From positions 124,001-188,000 of the forward strand of contig JBBILX010000003.1 in the NCBI GenBank assembly GCA_037444685.1: a stretch of DNA of 64,000 bases, in the 5' to 3' direction. The notes beneath the pieces are model-generated. The model saw only the letters and a program-made list of their open reading frames with translations. It made no database searches and was not told the DNA's origin. Source of the DNA: UBA964 sp037444685. Lineage in GTDB: Bacteria > Pseudomonadota > Gammaproteobacteria > Steroidobacterales > Steroidobacteraceae. Shown one piece after another: positions 42,241-51,586 of the stretch; within the stretch, counting starts at the first letter, position 1; each line of letters starts with the position of its first letter. The position numbers and the translations under genes are program-made.

Positions 42241-44840
42241 ACGTCGGCCGTCGCGCTCCTGGACTTGCGCGCGCCGTTGCGGCCGCGCACCGGCTTGCCG
42301 GCCGCTCGAGGCTTGCGCGGCGCCTTGCCGCGCGCGGCAGTGGCCCGGCGGACCGGCTTCGTCGAGCCTGTCGCCGGGGCCGACTTCGGCGCCGTCTGCG
42401 CCGTGGTCGCCGCCGGCTCGTCCTCGGCACCGCGGCCGACCGCAGCGGCGCGGGCAGTGGACTTCGCTGATGGTTTGCGGTCGGCCTTGCCGCGACTGCC
42501 GAAGCGGCCGCCTCGACGGCTGGTCCTCGCCGGGGCGGCCGCGAGCAGCTTCTGGCATTCCTCGAGTGTCAGCGTCTTCGGGTCGCGATCCTTCGGGATG
42601 CGCGCATTCTTCGCACCGTCCGTGATGTAGGGCCCATAGCGGCCGTCGAGGATCTGCACGCCGCCGTCGCCGAAGTCGCGGATGACGCGATTGGCGTCCG
42701 CGATCTGCTTGGCACGGATCAGCTCGATCGCGCGCGCTGGTTCGATCGTGTACGGGTCCTCGCCGTCCTTGAGCGAGACGTACTTGCTGCCGTACTTGAG
42801 GTAGGGCCCAAAGCGGCCGACGTTGGCGGTGATCTCGGCGCCGGCACCCTCGAGTCCCTCCGGCACGGGACCGAGCTTGCGCGGCAGCTTGAACAGCTCG
42901 AGCGCCTCCGTCAGCGTGATCTGGTCCATCTTCTTACCGGGACGCAGGCCGGCGAATCTCGGCTTCTCGGCGTCGTCCTTGGTGCCGATCTGGACGAACG
43001 GGCCATAACGCCCCATGCGCACGCTAACCGGCTTGCCGGTGACGGGATCGGTGCCGAGCTCACGCGACTGCGCGACTTCCTCGCGCGATACGTTCCTGTC
43101 GGTGCGCTCGACGAGCTCGATGAACGGCTTCCAGAACTTCTCGAGCGGTTCCGTCCATGCCTCCTCGCCGCGCGAGATGGCGTCGAGTTCATCCTCCATC
43201 GCCGCAGTGAAGCCGTACTCGACGTACTTGTGGAAGAACTTCGACAGGAAGGCATTGACGATCTTGCCCATGTCCGTCGGGATGAAGCGACGGCCGTCCA
43301 TCTCTACGTACTCGCGGTCCCTGAGGGTCGAGATGATCGATGCGTAGGTGGAGGGCCGGCCGATGCCGTGTTCCTCGAGTGCCTTGACGAGCGAGGCCTC
43401 CGTGAAGCGCGGCGGCGGCTCGGTGAAATGCTGTTCGGCATGCACCCCGAGCAGCTTCACGGCATCGCCCTCCTGCATCGCCGGCAGGATGCGGTCCGAG
43501 TCGTCGGCGGCGCCGTCGTCCAGGCCTTCCTGGTAGACGGCCATGAAGCCCGGCTTCACCAGCGTCGAACCGTTGGCGCGCAGCAGATGACGCCCTGCGC
43601 CGTCGGTGCCCGCTACCATATCGACCGCGACCGTATCGAACACCGCTTGCGCCATCTGGCAGGCTACCGCGCGCTTCCAGATCAGGGCATAGAGCCTGTG
43701 CTGATCCGGGTCTATCCTGCCCTCGAGCCGCGACGGCAGGATCGAAGCCGAAGTCGGCCGGATCGCCTCGTGCGCCTCCTGCGCATTGCGGGACTTCGTC
43801 CTGTAGACGCGGACCTCGTCGGCGAGAGCATCCTTGCCGTACTGCTGCTCGACGACGCTGCGGATCTCGGCGACGGCCTCGCTGGCGAGATTCAGCGAGT
43901 CGGTGCGCATGTAGGTGATCAGCCCGACGGAGCCTTCGCCGAAATCGACGCCCTCGTAGAGCTGCTGCGCGAGGCGCATGGTGCGCTGCGCGGAGAAGCC
44001 GAGCTTGCGCGCGGCCTCCTGCTGCAACGTCGAGGTGGTGAACGGCGGCGAGGGGTTGCGCCGGCGCTGCTTGCGGTCGATGGCCACCACGCGCAGCGTG
44101 CCGCCCGCGGACGCGGCAGCGGCGCGGATTGCGCTTTCGGCTTCGCGCGCGCCGTGCTCGTTCGTGAAGGTGAACTGTTCGACCTTGCGCCCCGCGTACT
44201 CGATGAGCTTGAGCGGGAACGCCTCCGACGTGTGCTCGCCCTCTGCTTCGAGCGTCCAGTATTCCTGCGGTACGAACGCCTGGATCTCGGCCTCGCGCTC
44301 GCAGATCATGCGCAGCGCGGGGCTCTGCACGCGCCCCGCCGACAGTCCGCGCTGCACCTTCTTCCACAGCAGCGGCGACAGATTGAAGCCGACGAGGTAG
44401 TCGAGCGCGCGCCGCGCCTGCTGGGCATTGACGAGGTCCAGCGAGAGGTCGCGAGGGGCTTCGATCGCCCCGCGCACGGCATTCTTCGTGATCTCGTAGA
44501 AGACGACGCGTCGGACGTTCTTGCCGGCCAGTTCGCCGCGTTCCTTGAGCAGCTCATGCAGGTGCCATGCGATGGCCTCGCCCTCGCGGTCCGGGTCGGT
44601 CGCCAGATAGAGCGACTTCGCCTTCCGGAGGGCGCGCGCGATCGCGTCGACGTGCTTCTCGTTGCGTTCGATGACGTCGTACTTCATCGCGAAGCGGCGC
44701 TCGGGGTCGACCGCGCCCTCCTTCGGGACGAGGTCGCGCACGTGACCGTACGAGGCCAGCACTTCGAAGTCCTTGCCGAGGTACTTCTTGATGGTCTTGG
44801 CCTTGGCGGGCGATTCGACGATGACGAGGTTGTCGGCCAT
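42237..44840 (-). CDS. topA: DNA topoisomerase I
   Basis: An 867-residue type IA enzyme that relaxes negative supercoils. The TOPRIM domain has LVIVESPAKAKTIKKYLG and TDPDREGEAIAWHL. The active-site Tyr lies in GLITYMRTDSLNL. Toward the C-terminus three GRYGPF/GRFGPY-type repeats replace the four-cysteine zinc ribbons of E. coli TopA, and a Lys/Arg/Ala-rich tail (last 90 residues) probably binds DNA. It lies downstream of smg, with a terminator between. Confidence 0.96.
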   Translation of the reverse strand: MADNLVIVESPAKAKTIKKYLGKDFEVLASYGHVRDLVPKEGAVDPERRFAMKYDVIERNEKHVDAIARALRKAKSLYLATDPDREGEAIAWHLHELLKERGELAGKNVRRVVFYEITKNAVRGAIEAPRDLSLDLVNAQQARRALDYLVGFNLSPLLWKKVQRGLSAGRVQSPALRMICEREAEIQAFVPQEYWTLEAEGEHTSEAFPLKLIEYAGRKVEQFTFTNEHGAREAESAIRAAAASAGGTLRVVAIDRKQRRRNPSPPFTTSTLQQEAARKLGFSAQRTMRLAQQLYEGVDFGEGSVGLITYMRTDSLNLASEAVAEIRSVVEQQYGKDALADEVRVYRTKSRNAQEAHEAIRPTSASILPSRLEGRIDPDQHRLYALIWKRAVACQMAQAVFDTVAVDMVAGTDGAGRHLLRANGSTLVKPGFMAVYQEGLDDGAADDSDRILPAMQEGDAVKLLGVHAEQHFTEPPPRFTEASLVKALEEHGIGRPSTYASIISTLRDREYVEMDGRRFIPTDMGKIVNAFLSKFFHKYVEYGFTAAMEDELDAISRGEEAWTEPLEKFWKPFIELVERTDRNVSREEVAQSRELGTDPVTGKPVSVRMGRYGPFVQIGTKDDAEKPRFAGLRPGKKMDQITLTEALELFKLPRKLGPVPEGLEGAGAEITANVGRFGPYLKYGSKYVSLKDGEDPYTIEPARAIELIRAKQIADANRVIRDFGDGGVQILDGRYGPYITDGAKNARIPKDRDPKTLTLEECQKLLAAAPARTSRRGGRFGSRGKADRKPSAKSTARAAAVGRGAEDEPAATTAQTAPKSAPATGSTKPVRRATAARGKAPRKPRAAGKPVRGRNGARKSRSATADV

Positions 44841-44874
44841 TTCAGGGGTGCGAAATTCCCGGTGTTCCAGAAAC

Positions 44875-44898
44875 GAAAAACCGCGGTGGGACCGCGGT
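44875..44898 (-). terminator. Intrinsic terminator between smg and topA
   Basis: On the minus strand an 8-bp ACCGCGGT stem with a 3-nt loop runs into TTTTT (44876-44880). It sits after the smg stop and 35 nt before the topA start, so topA likely has its own promoter or depends on read-through. Confidence 0.75.
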
Positions 44899-44939
44899 CG
44901 ATGCGGCGCGCAGCCGTGCCGCGCCGGACGCCGCGGGGC

Positions 44940-45440
44940 TCAGTGCACGAGCTCCGGGCTGCCCCAGACCAGATCTTCCATCCGTGAGCAGGCGAGCTCC
45001 GAGCCTGGCTGGCTCGACAGGACCATCAGCGCCACCCACTTGAGCTGGTCGACGCCGAGGTCCTCGCAATCGAGCGCGAGCAGGCGCTCGATGACGATCT
45101 CGCGCTGGGCCGCCGAGAGGATGCCGGTGTGCTCGAGAGACAGCAGATAGCCCCGGCACTCTGCCGGCAGACGTGCGTGCTCGGCGTCGGTGAAGATGCG
45201 TATCGAAGCGCTGCCGACGCCGGTTGCCCCGACGCCGTCGGTGCCCGTGGCGCGGTCACGCTCGCCTGCCAGATCGGCGAGCCAGTCGAGGGCGCGCTCG
45301 ACGTTCGACTGCTCGAAGCCGGCGCGCTCGAGGTCTTCGGCGAGTTCCTCGCGCTCGGGTACGGCCGGATCGTCGCTGAGCATGTAGCGATCGAACACGT
45401 AGATCAGGATGTCGAGGACGGTGCCGCTGTTTTCGGTCAT
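44940..45440 (-). CDS. smg: Smg family protein (DUF494)
   Basis: A 166-residue protein with the N-terminus VLDILIYVFDRYM and the family's helical layout (REELAEDLERAGFEQSNVERALDWLADL; LLSLEHTGILSAAQREIVIERLLAL; LKWVALMVLSSQPG). Its role is unknown, but it is conserved between dprA and topA in gammaproteobacteria. The start overlaps the dprA stop by 4 nt. Confidence 0.93.
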   Translation of the reverse strand: MTENSGTVLDILIYVFDRYMLSDDPAVPEREELAEDLERAGFEQSNVERALDWLADLAGERDRATGTDGVGATGVGSASIRIFTDAEHARLPAECRGYLLSLEHTGILSAAQREIVIERLLALDCEDLGVDQLKWVALMVLSSQPGSELACSRMEDLVWGSPELVH

Positions 45441-46564
45441 GGGGTGTCTGTCGTGTGCGGTCGACGGCTGTAGCGTCCACCCGCTTCCGTGGTGATCTCG
45501 CCCTCGAGCTCGAGAATCAGCAGCATCGAGGCCACGGACTCGCTCGGCAGGCCTGTCCGGGCGACGAGATCATCGATCCCGGTCGGCCCGAAGCCGAGCG
45601 CATCTAACAGGATTTCGTAGTCCTTGTCCAACCGCCGCGTCACCGAGCGGGGGTCGTCGGCGGCCCTGACGGGAGCGTTAAGTGATTGATTCAAAATAGG
45701 AAGTTTCAGTGCGGAAAGCACTTCGGCGGCGTCCTCGACGAGCATCGCCCCGTCGCGGATCAGCCGATGGCAGCCGCGCGAGAGCATGCTGTGGATCGAT
45801 CCAGGGATCGCGAACACTTCGCGGCCGAGTTCGGCCGCGTGGCGCGCCGTGATCAGCGAGCCGCTCTGCTGTCGCGCCTCGACGACGAGCGTGCCGAGCG
45901 CGAGACCCGCGATGAGCCGGTTCCGGCGCGGGAACTGATGCCGAAGCGGCGGCGTGCCGGGCGGAAACTCGGAAACCAGGGCGCCGCTCGCCGCGATACG
46001 CGCCGCGAGCGGCTCGTGTTCCGGCGGGTAGATCCGGTCGAGGCCGCCGCCACAGACCGCCACGGTCAGGCCGCCGCCGCCGAGGGCGCCCTCGTGACAG
46101 GCCGCGTCGATACCGCGCGCGAGTCCACTCGCGATCGTGACGCCCGCGCGCGCGAACCAGCCGGCGAAGTCCCGCGCCGTCGAGGCACCGAGCGCGGTCG
46201 GGTGCCGGGAGCCCACCATCGCGAGTTGCGGGCTCGACAAAGCCGCCGCATCGCCCCGCACCCAGAGCACTGCCGGCATGCCGGCATGGCCGGCCAGCAG
46301 GGGCGGATAGAGCGGATCGCCTGCATGGAGCAGCGTGAAGCCGTGCCGCCGGATCGCCGCGACGTCGGCGGCGATGGCGGCGGCGTCGCCGCCGTGGAGC
46401 GCCTGCGCAGCGCGCGGATCGAGGCCGGCCTCGACCAGGGCGACGACGGGCGCTGCGGCGACGGCCTCGAGCGAGCCGAATGCGCGGAGCGCGTCGATGA
46501 GGCCTGGGGCATCGAGTGCCGGCGTGCGGGCAAAGCGCGCGAGCAGGGCGGGATCGCTGTTCAC
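45437..46564 (-). CDS. dprA: DNA processing protein DprA
   Basis: A 375-residue protein. The Rossmann-like domain has MVGSRHPTALGASTARDFAGWF, IASGLARGIDAACHEGAL, RNRLIAGLALGTLVVEAR and SGSLITARHAAELGREVFAIPGS (read as separate motifs). The C-terminal winged helix is GIDDLVARTGLPSESVASMLL. It loads RecA on incoming single-stranded DNA during transformation. A short AT-rich repeat encoding LNQSL occurs at 45677-45696, shared with the neighbouring lysM gene. Confidence 0.95.
   Translation of the reverse strand: MNSDPALLARFARTPALDAPGLIDALRAFGSLEAVAAAPVVALVEAGLDPRAAQALHGGDAAAIAADVAAIRRHGFTLLHAGDPLYPPLLAGHAGMPAVLWVRGDAAALSSPQLAMVGSRHPTALGASTARDFAGWFARAGVTIASGLARGIDAACHEGALGGGGLTVAVCGGGLDRIYPPEHEPLAARIAASGALVSEFPPGTPPLRHQFPRRNRLIAGLALGTLVVEARQQSGSLITARHAAELGREVFAIPGSIHSMLSRGCHRLIRDGAMLVEDAAEVLSALKLPILNQSLNAPVRAADDPRSVTRRLDKDYEILLDALGFGPTGIDDLVARTGLPSESVASMLLILELEGEITTEAGGRYSRRPHTTDTP
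45677..45696 (-). repeat. 20-bp AT-rich repeat, copy in dprA
   Basis: Minus strand TTTTGAATCA-A-TCACTTA-A-C, 18 of 20 bases identical to 47852-47871, same orientation and same reading phase (LNQSL). It stands out in composition from the GC-rich surroundings. Confidence 0.5.
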
Positions 46565-46580
46565 GACCGCAGCATAAACT

Positions 46581-46603
46581 CAGGGGGCCGTGCAGGCCCC
46601 CTG
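46581..46603 (-). terminator. Hairpin between lysM and dprA
   Basis: CAGGGGGCC-GTGCA-GGCCCCCTG, a perfect 9-bp stem, located after the lysM stop and before dprA. The sequence after it on the minus strand (AGTTTATG) is only moderately T-rich. Confidence 0.5.
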
Positions 46604-46642
46604 TGAATCTGCCGCGATGCCAGCCTTAATCAGGCCGCCCGA

Positions 46643-47875
46643 TCACGGCGTGCGGACGACGTCGGCAACCCGCACCGGCATTTCGGCCGAGACGATCAGG
46701 CCGTAACTCATCCGGTCGTAGACACGGAAGACGAGCAGCGTGCCGTTCCGTTCGTCGGGCAGCTTGACCTTCGGTGCAAACGAACTGCCGAGTCCGAAAC
46801 CCGAGAACCGGCTCGATCGGCTGGTGTCGCGGATCGTCGCGCCTGCCGTCTCGATCGCGAGCACGTGACCCGGTTGCAGGCCGTGCCGGCTGCCGCGGTT
46901 GAGTGCGACGATGCGGTACTGGCCGATCAGCGTGACGCCATCGACGACCGAGACGATCCGTCCGCGGATGTCGCCGCCCGGTGAGCGCGGCACGAAGTTC
47001 AGCGGCACCTCGGCCTCGCTGCGAATCAGCGGGTCGCCCGCATAGGCTTCGCGCGCCGACTCGGTCAGCAGCGCCGTGCCGGGGTCGCCGGGCCGCTCGA
47101 CGATGGCGGTCGCGGCGTAGGTGCCCTGATAGCCGAGCACGTCGCCGTCATCGAAATCGCGGATCGGATCGCCGATGTGCACGACGGCGTAGCGGCTGTC
47201 CGCGGCGGCCGCTTCGAGACCACGGACGTAGGCCTCCTGCCCGGAGGCTCCCATCGTGTGCTCGTTGCGGAACGCGACGATGCGCGGCGCGGCTTTGAGC
47301 TGTTCCTTCGAGACGACCGTCGGTCGGTCGAGGAAGGCGGCGATCGCCTCGTACGGAATCGTCGTGATCGCGTCGTCGACCTCGCCGGCGCGCAGCATCG
47401 GCTGGAGGCGTGCGCCCGGGCCGCGGGTCAGACGAATCTCGGGCCGACCGTCGGCGCCATAGGCCAGTGTCAGCACGTCGCCCGGGTAGATCAGATGCGG
47501 ATTCTCGACCTGCGGGTTGACCTGCCAGATTTCGGGCCAGAGCCAGGGATCGCGCAGGAACATCGCCGCGATGTCCCAGAGCGTGTCGCCCCGCTTGACC
47601 GTGTAGCTGCTCGGTGCCGTGGGATTGACGATCGAGCGCGCCGGCTGTTCGGCCGGCATCGAATCGTCCGCGGGGCTCGCGGCGACGGCGGCCTCGGTCG
47701 CAGTCATCGCCACGGCGGGCTGCTCGGCGACCGGCTCCTCGCCGACACCCGCGCTGCGATCGGCGGGGGCATCGGCACCGGCGCCAACGGTCGCGCAACC
47801 GGTCAGCGCGAGGGCCGTCAGCATGGCTAAGCCGAGCGTCCGCACTGTCGAGCTAAGTGACTGATTCAAAAGCAT
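46643..47875 (-). CDS. LysM-domain lipoprotein
   Basis: A 410-residue protein with a lipobox (LALTGC, Cys27), an acidic/Ala-rich linker, and one LysM domain (about 90-140: SYTVKRGDTLWDIAAMFL, WPEIWQVNPQVENPHLIYPGDVL). A long C-terminal region follows whose fold I do not recognise. GAGGAG precedes ATG 47875. It binds peptidoglycan, and its position next to dprA and def is conserved in relatives. The N-terminus contains the LNQSL-encoding repeat. Confidence 0.92.
   Translation of the reverse strand: MLLNQSLSSTVRTLGLAMLTALALTGCATVGAGADAPADRSAGVGEEPVAEQPAVAMTATEAAVAASPADDSMPAEQPARSIVNPTAPSSYTVKRGDTLWDIAAMFLRDPWLWPEIWQVNPQVENPHLIYPGDVLTLAYGADGRPEIRLTRGPGARLQPMLRAGEVDDAITTIPYEAIAAFLDRPTVVSKEQLKAAPRIVAFRNEHTMGASGQEAYVRGLEAAAADSRYAVVHIGDPIRDFDDGDVLGYQGTYAATAIVERPGDPGTALLTESAREAYAGDPLIRSEAEVPLNFVPRSPGGDIRGRIVSVVDGVTLIGQYRIVALNRGSRHGLQPGHVLAIETAGATIRDTSRSSRFSGFGLGSSFAPKVKLPDERNGTLLVFRVYDRMSYGLIVSAEMPVRVADVVRTP
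47852..47871 (-). repeat. 20-bp AT-rich repeat, copy in lysM
   Basis: Minus strand TTTTGAATCA-G-TCACTTA-G-C, covering codons 2-8 of the LysM gene. See the matching copy at 45677-45696. Confidence 0.5.
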
Positions 47876-48029
47876 CCTCCACTCCTCGATGCGGGTGGGG
47901 CCATGAGCCTTGGCTGTTATACTCGCACGGCCCCGTGACGCGCATCGTCAAATCGCTGCTTTGTGCTGTGGTTCACGGGGCCGCCTGCGACGGAGCCGGC
48001 AGGCCTCGCTCGCGAGGTCTTCCGCGACA

Positions 48030-48062
48030 ATTCTCAACGAAAAGAGAATATTGGCAACCAAT
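48030..48062. promoter_or_regulatory. Two adjacent dyads before def
   Basis: ATTCTC-N8-GAGAAT (48030-48049), followed directly by ATTGG-CAA-CCAAT (48050-48062), in an AT-rich part of the lysM/def divergent region. They are possible operator sites; no regulator can be named. Confidence 0.35.
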
Positions 48063-48099
48063 TTGAGTCCAATGCGCGCATGACTTCAGGAAATCCCGC

Positions 48100-48645
48100 A
48101 TGGCCCGCCTGACCATCCTCGAGTACCCGGACCCGCGGCTGCGGACCCGCGCCGCACCGATCCACACGTTCGATGCCGAGCTCGATCGGCTCATCGACGA
48201 CATGTTCGAGACGATGTATGCCGCCCCCGGGATCGGTCTCGCGGCCACGCAGGTCGACGTGCATCGTCAGCTCATCGTGATCGACGTGTCCAAGGAGCAG
48301 AAGGAACCCCAGGTTTTCATCAACCCGGAGATCATCGCGCGGGACGGCGTCGAGGTCATGGAGGAGGGCTGCCTGTCGGTGCCGGGCATCTTCGAGGAGG
48401 TCGAGCGTGCTGACCGCGTGCGCGTCCGCGCCCAGGACCGGCATGGCGTGTCTTTCGAGCGCGACCTCGAGGGGATTGCCGCCGTCTGCCTGCAGCACGA
48501 GATGGATCATCTCAAGGGCAAGCTGTTCGTCGACTACCTGTCCGAACTCAAGCGCGAGCGCATCCGCAAGAAGCTCGAGAAGGACCGCAAGGAACGCGCC
48601 GCGCGCGCGCGCGACGCCGGACCGCCCGGCGCCGCCGCGCTGTAA
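48100..48645 (+). CDS. def: Peptide deformylase
   Basis: A 181-residue metalloenzyme removing the N-terminal formyl group from nascent proteins. It has motif 1 GIGLAATQVDV, motif 2 EEGCLSVPG (metal Cys) and motif 3 QHEMDHLKGKLFVDYL (two His ligands and the catalytic Glu). A basic Arg/Lys-rich tail follows. AGGAAA lies 8 nt before the ATG. It heads def-fmt-rsmB-DUF4390-ntrY-ntrX. Confidence 0.96.
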   Translation: MARLTILEYPDPRLRTRAAPIHTFDAELDRLIDDMFETMYAAPGIGLAATQVDVHRQLIVIDVSKEQKEPQVFINPEIIARDGVEVMEEGCLSVPGIFEEVERADRVRVRAQDRHGVSFERDLEGIAAVCLQHEMDHLKGKLFVDYLSELKRERIRKKLEKDRKERAARARDAGPPGAAAL

Positions 48646-48672
48646 GGTCGGACCGCGGCGCGGCCGTTTCTG

Positions 48673-49620
48673 ATGACGCTGCGCGTCGCCTTCGCCGGCA
48701 CGCCCGACTTTGCCGTGCCGCCGCTCGCTGCGCTCGCCGCCAGTCCGCACACGGTCGCCGGCGTGCTGACGCAACCGGACCGGCGCGCAGGACGCGGGCG
48801 CGAACTGCGCGCCAGCCCGGTCAAGCGCTACGCGCAGCAACACGGCTGGCCGCTCGATCAGCCGCAGACGCTGCGAACCGAGGAGGGCCGCGCGCGCCTC
48901 GCAGCGTGGTGCCCGGACGTGCTCGTAGTGGTGGCCTACGGGCTGATCCTTCCCCAGACGGTGCTCGACATCCCACGGCTCGGCTGTCTCAACATCCATG
49001 CCTCGCTGCTGCCGCGCTGGCGCGGTGCGGCGCCGATCCAGCGGGCGATTCTGGCCGGGGATCGCGAGACCGGCGTCTCCATCATGCGCATGGAGGCAGG
49101 CCTCGACACAGGCCCCGTACTGCTCGAGCGGCGCACGCCTATCCTCACCGACGACACCTCTGGCAGCCTGCATGAGCGACTCGCGCAACTCGGCGCGACG
49201 GCATTGATCGAGGCGCTCGAGCAGGTCGAGACGGGTCGCGCGGTCGAGACGCCACAGCCTGAGGAGGGCGTCACCTACGCACGCAAGATCGACAAGAGCG
49301 AGGCGCGTATCGACTGGCAGCGCTCGGCCGCGGAAATCGACCGGCAGGTACGCGCGTTCCATCCCTGGCCGGTCGCCGAGATCCGGGTCGGTGACGAGAC
49401 CGTGCGTGTGCACCGCGCCGCGCCGGTCACGGAGGGGACGGACCCGAGGCTCGCCGGCGCGGAGCCCGGTCGGGTGCTCGCGCTCGACGAGCGCGGGCTC
49501 ATCGTCGCCTGCGGCGGCGGTACGATCGCCCTGCAATCGCTGCAGCGTCCCGGACGTCGGCCGGTCAGCGCGCGCGAGTTCGCTGCGGCCGTGCCGGTCG
49601 TCGGCGCAAGGTTGCCATGA
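48673..49620 (+). CDS. fmt: Methionyl-tRNA formyltransferase
   Basis: A 315-residue enzyme formylating initiator Met-tRNA. It shows VAFAGTPDFAVPPLAAL, the folate-site NIHASLLPRWRGAAPIQRAIL and MRMEAGLDTGPVL, and the C-terminal tRNA-binding domain. It is partner of def 27 nt upstream. Its stop overlaps rsmB by 4 nt. Confidence 0.96.
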   Translation: MTLRVAFAGTPDFAVPPLAALAASPHTVAGVLTQPDRRAGRGRELRASPVKRYAQQHGWPLDQPQTLRTEEGRARLAAWCPDVLVVVAYGLILPQTVLDIPRLGCLNIHASLLPRWRGAAPIQRAILAGDRETGVSIMRMEAGLDTGPVLLERRTPILTDDTSGSLHERLAQLGATALIEALEQVETGRAVETPQPEEGVTYARKIDKSEARIDWQRSAAEIDRQVRAFHPWPVAEIRVGDETVRVHRAAPVTEGTDPRLAGAEPGRVLALDERGLIVACGGGTIALQSLQRPGRRPVSAREFAAAVPVVGARLP

Positions 49621-50984
49621 GTGCGGCGCCGGCCAGGCGTCGCGACGCGCTCGCGCCCGGCGCGGCGACGCTCGCCGCTGCCGCCGGCGTCGTCGAGGCC
49701 GTTGCGCATCGCGGGCGGTCCGCTGACGAAGTGTTCGAGTCGATCGAGGCGCGCGCTGATCGTGCCGCCGTCCGTGCGATCGCGCTCGGCACCTTGCGCT
49801 GGTATCTGCGCCTGGCTCCCGCCATCGAGCGCCTGCTGACGCGCCCAACGACGCGGATGGCACCCGCGTTGCACGCATTGCTGATCTGCGCAGCGCATCA
49901 GATCGAGTACTCGCGCGCCGCGCCCGAGGTCAGCGTGCACCTCGCCGTCGATGCGGCGCGCGCGCTGGGGCAGCGGCGCGCGGCCGGGTTCGTCAATGCC
50001 CTGCTGCGCCGCTTCGTGGTCGGACGCGCGGCACTTTTCGCCGAGCTGGAGCGCGATGAGGCCATCGCATGCGCTCATCCGGGCTGGTTTGTCGCCGCGG
50101 TGCGCGCGGCATGGGGCGAACGCGCGACTGCACTGCTGGCTGCCAACAACGTCCACCCGCCGATGACCTTGCGTGTCGACCTCACGCGCGGCAGCGTCGA
50201 TGTATACCTGCGGGAGCTCGCGGCGTCGGGTCGTTCGGCGCGCGCGCTCGACTGGGCGCCGGCGGCCGTAGTGCTCGAGCACCCGGTTCCGGTCCAGACG
50301 CTGCCGGGATTCAGCGAGGGCCGCGTCTCGGTCCAGGACAGCGGAGCGCAGTGCGCCGCGCTATTGCTCGGACCTCGGCCCGGCGAGCGTGTACTCGATG
50401 CCTGTGCCGCGCCGGGCGGCAAGACCGGTCATCTGCTCGAGCTGCAGCCCGCCCTCGCCGACCTGCTCGCGGTTGACATCGACGGCGCCAGGCTGCGCGA
50501 GTTCGAGGACAACCTAGCACGGCTTGGTCGTCGCGGACGCGTGCGGCTGCGGCGGCTCGACCTGAGCTCGCCCGAGGCGCTGGCCGACGAGCCGGCGTTT
50601 GACCGCATCCTGCTCGATGCGCCCTGCTCGTCGACCGGAGTGATCCGGCGCCACCCGGACATCAAGCTGCTGCGCCGCCGCGGCGATCTCGCCCGGTTCG
50701 CGGCCCGCCAACGTGCGCTGCTCGAGAGCCTGTTCGCGCGCCTGGCGCCCGGCGGCCTGCTCGTCTACGCCACCTGCTCGGTGCTGCCCGAGGAGAACGA
50801 GGCCGTCGTCGCCGATTTCCTCGCCAGCGAGCCACGGGCCGCGTCGGAACCGTGGCCGCACGCGCTGCCGCGACCGCCCGGCGCCATCGCCACGGCGCAC
50901 GGCACGCAGCTGCTGCCGGGTGCCGAGGCGGACACCGATGGCTTTTACTATGCTCTGCTCCGGCACGGTCGGGTCAACGGATGA
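49617..50984 (+). CDS. rsmB: 16S rRNA (cytosine-967 C5) methyltransferase
   Basis: A 455-residue protein. The N-terminal NusB-like helical domain has HQIEYSRAAPEVSVHLAVDAAR. The methyltransferase domain contains VLDACAAPGGKTGHLLEL (SAM), ILLDAPCSSTGVIRRHPDIK (one catalytic Cys) and YATCSVLPEENE (the other). It overlaps fmt and the DUF4390 gene by 4 nt each. Confidence 0.96.
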   Translation: MSAAPARRRDALAPGAATLAAAAGVVEAVAHRGRSADEVFESIEARADRAAVRAIALGTLRWYLRLAPAIERLLTRPTTRMAPALHALLICAAHQIEYSRAAPEVSVHLAVDAARALGQRRAAGFVNALLRRFVVGRAALFAELERDEAIACAHPGWFVAAVRAAWGERATALLAANNVHPPMTLRVDLTRGSVDVYLRELAASGRSARALDWAPAAVVLEHPVPVQTLPGFSEGRVSVQDSGAQCAALLLGPRPGERVLDACAAPGGKTGHLLELQPALADLLAVDIDGARLREFEDNLARLGRRGRVRLRRLDLSSPEALADEPAFDRILLDAPCSSTGVIRRHPDIKLLRRRGDLARFAARQRALLESLFARLAPGGLLVYATCSVLPEENEAVVADFLASEPRAASEPWPHALPRPPGAIATAHGTQLLPGAEADTDGFYYALLRHGRVNG

Positions 50985-51586
50985 CGAAGCGGACACCTAG
51001 ACAAGCCAGGCGCTCGGCGACGTGCGGCGCGGTGCTGCTGGCGTTCCCGTGCCTGCTGCCGGCCGGCATCGGTGCGGCGTGGGCCGACGCGCTCGACGGC
51101 GAACTCGCCGTGCAGTCGGCCTTCGTCAGTGTCGAGGACGGAGTGTACCAGTTGCAGGCCCGCGTTCAGTACCCCGTCAACGACCAGATCCGGGCCGCCC
51201 TGCGCGATGGGGTCACGCTGACGTTCGATCTCGAGGCGCGGGTCGAGCGCGAGCGGCGTTTCTGGACCGATGCCGAGGTCGTTTCGCTGCGTTTGCGGCG
51301 CGAGCTCGGCTATCACACCGTCAGCGACCGCTATGTCGTGCGCGAGGCGGCTCGTGCGGCGCAGGACTCGTATCCGACCCTCGAGGCCGCGCTCGCGGCG
51401 CTGGGCCGGGTCGACCGCTGGCCCATCCTCGTCGAATCGCAGATCGACCGGGGTCGCGACTACGTGGTCAGCGTCAGGGCGGCGGTGCGACGGGGCCGGA
51501 TGCCCGACGCGCTGCGCGTGCTGCTGTTCTGGACCGACGACTGGCAGCGGGAAACCGGGTGGTATTCGTGGTCGCTGCCGAAGTGA
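50981..51586 (+). CDS. DUF4390 exported protein
   Basis: A 201-residue protein with a signal peptide (basic N-terminus, hydrophobic LLAFPCLLPAGIGA, cut near AWA). The DUF4390 core has LDGELAVQSAFVSVEDGVYQL, NDQIRAALRDGVTLTFDLEARV and WPILVESQIDRGRDYVVSVR. The function is unknown, but it is conserved just upstream of ntrY-like kinases, so it may be part of envelope sensing. It overlaps both neighbours by 4 nt. Confidence 0.9.
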   Translation: MTKRTPRQARRSATCGAVLLAFPCLLPAGIGAAWADALDGELAVQSAFVSVEDGVYQLQARVQYPVNDQIRAALRDGVTLTFDLEARVERERRFWTDAEVVSLRLRRELGYHTVSDRYVVREAARAAQDSYPTLEAALAALGRVDRWPILVESQIDRGRDYVVSVRAAVRRGRMPDALRVLLFWTDDWQRETGWYSWSLPK

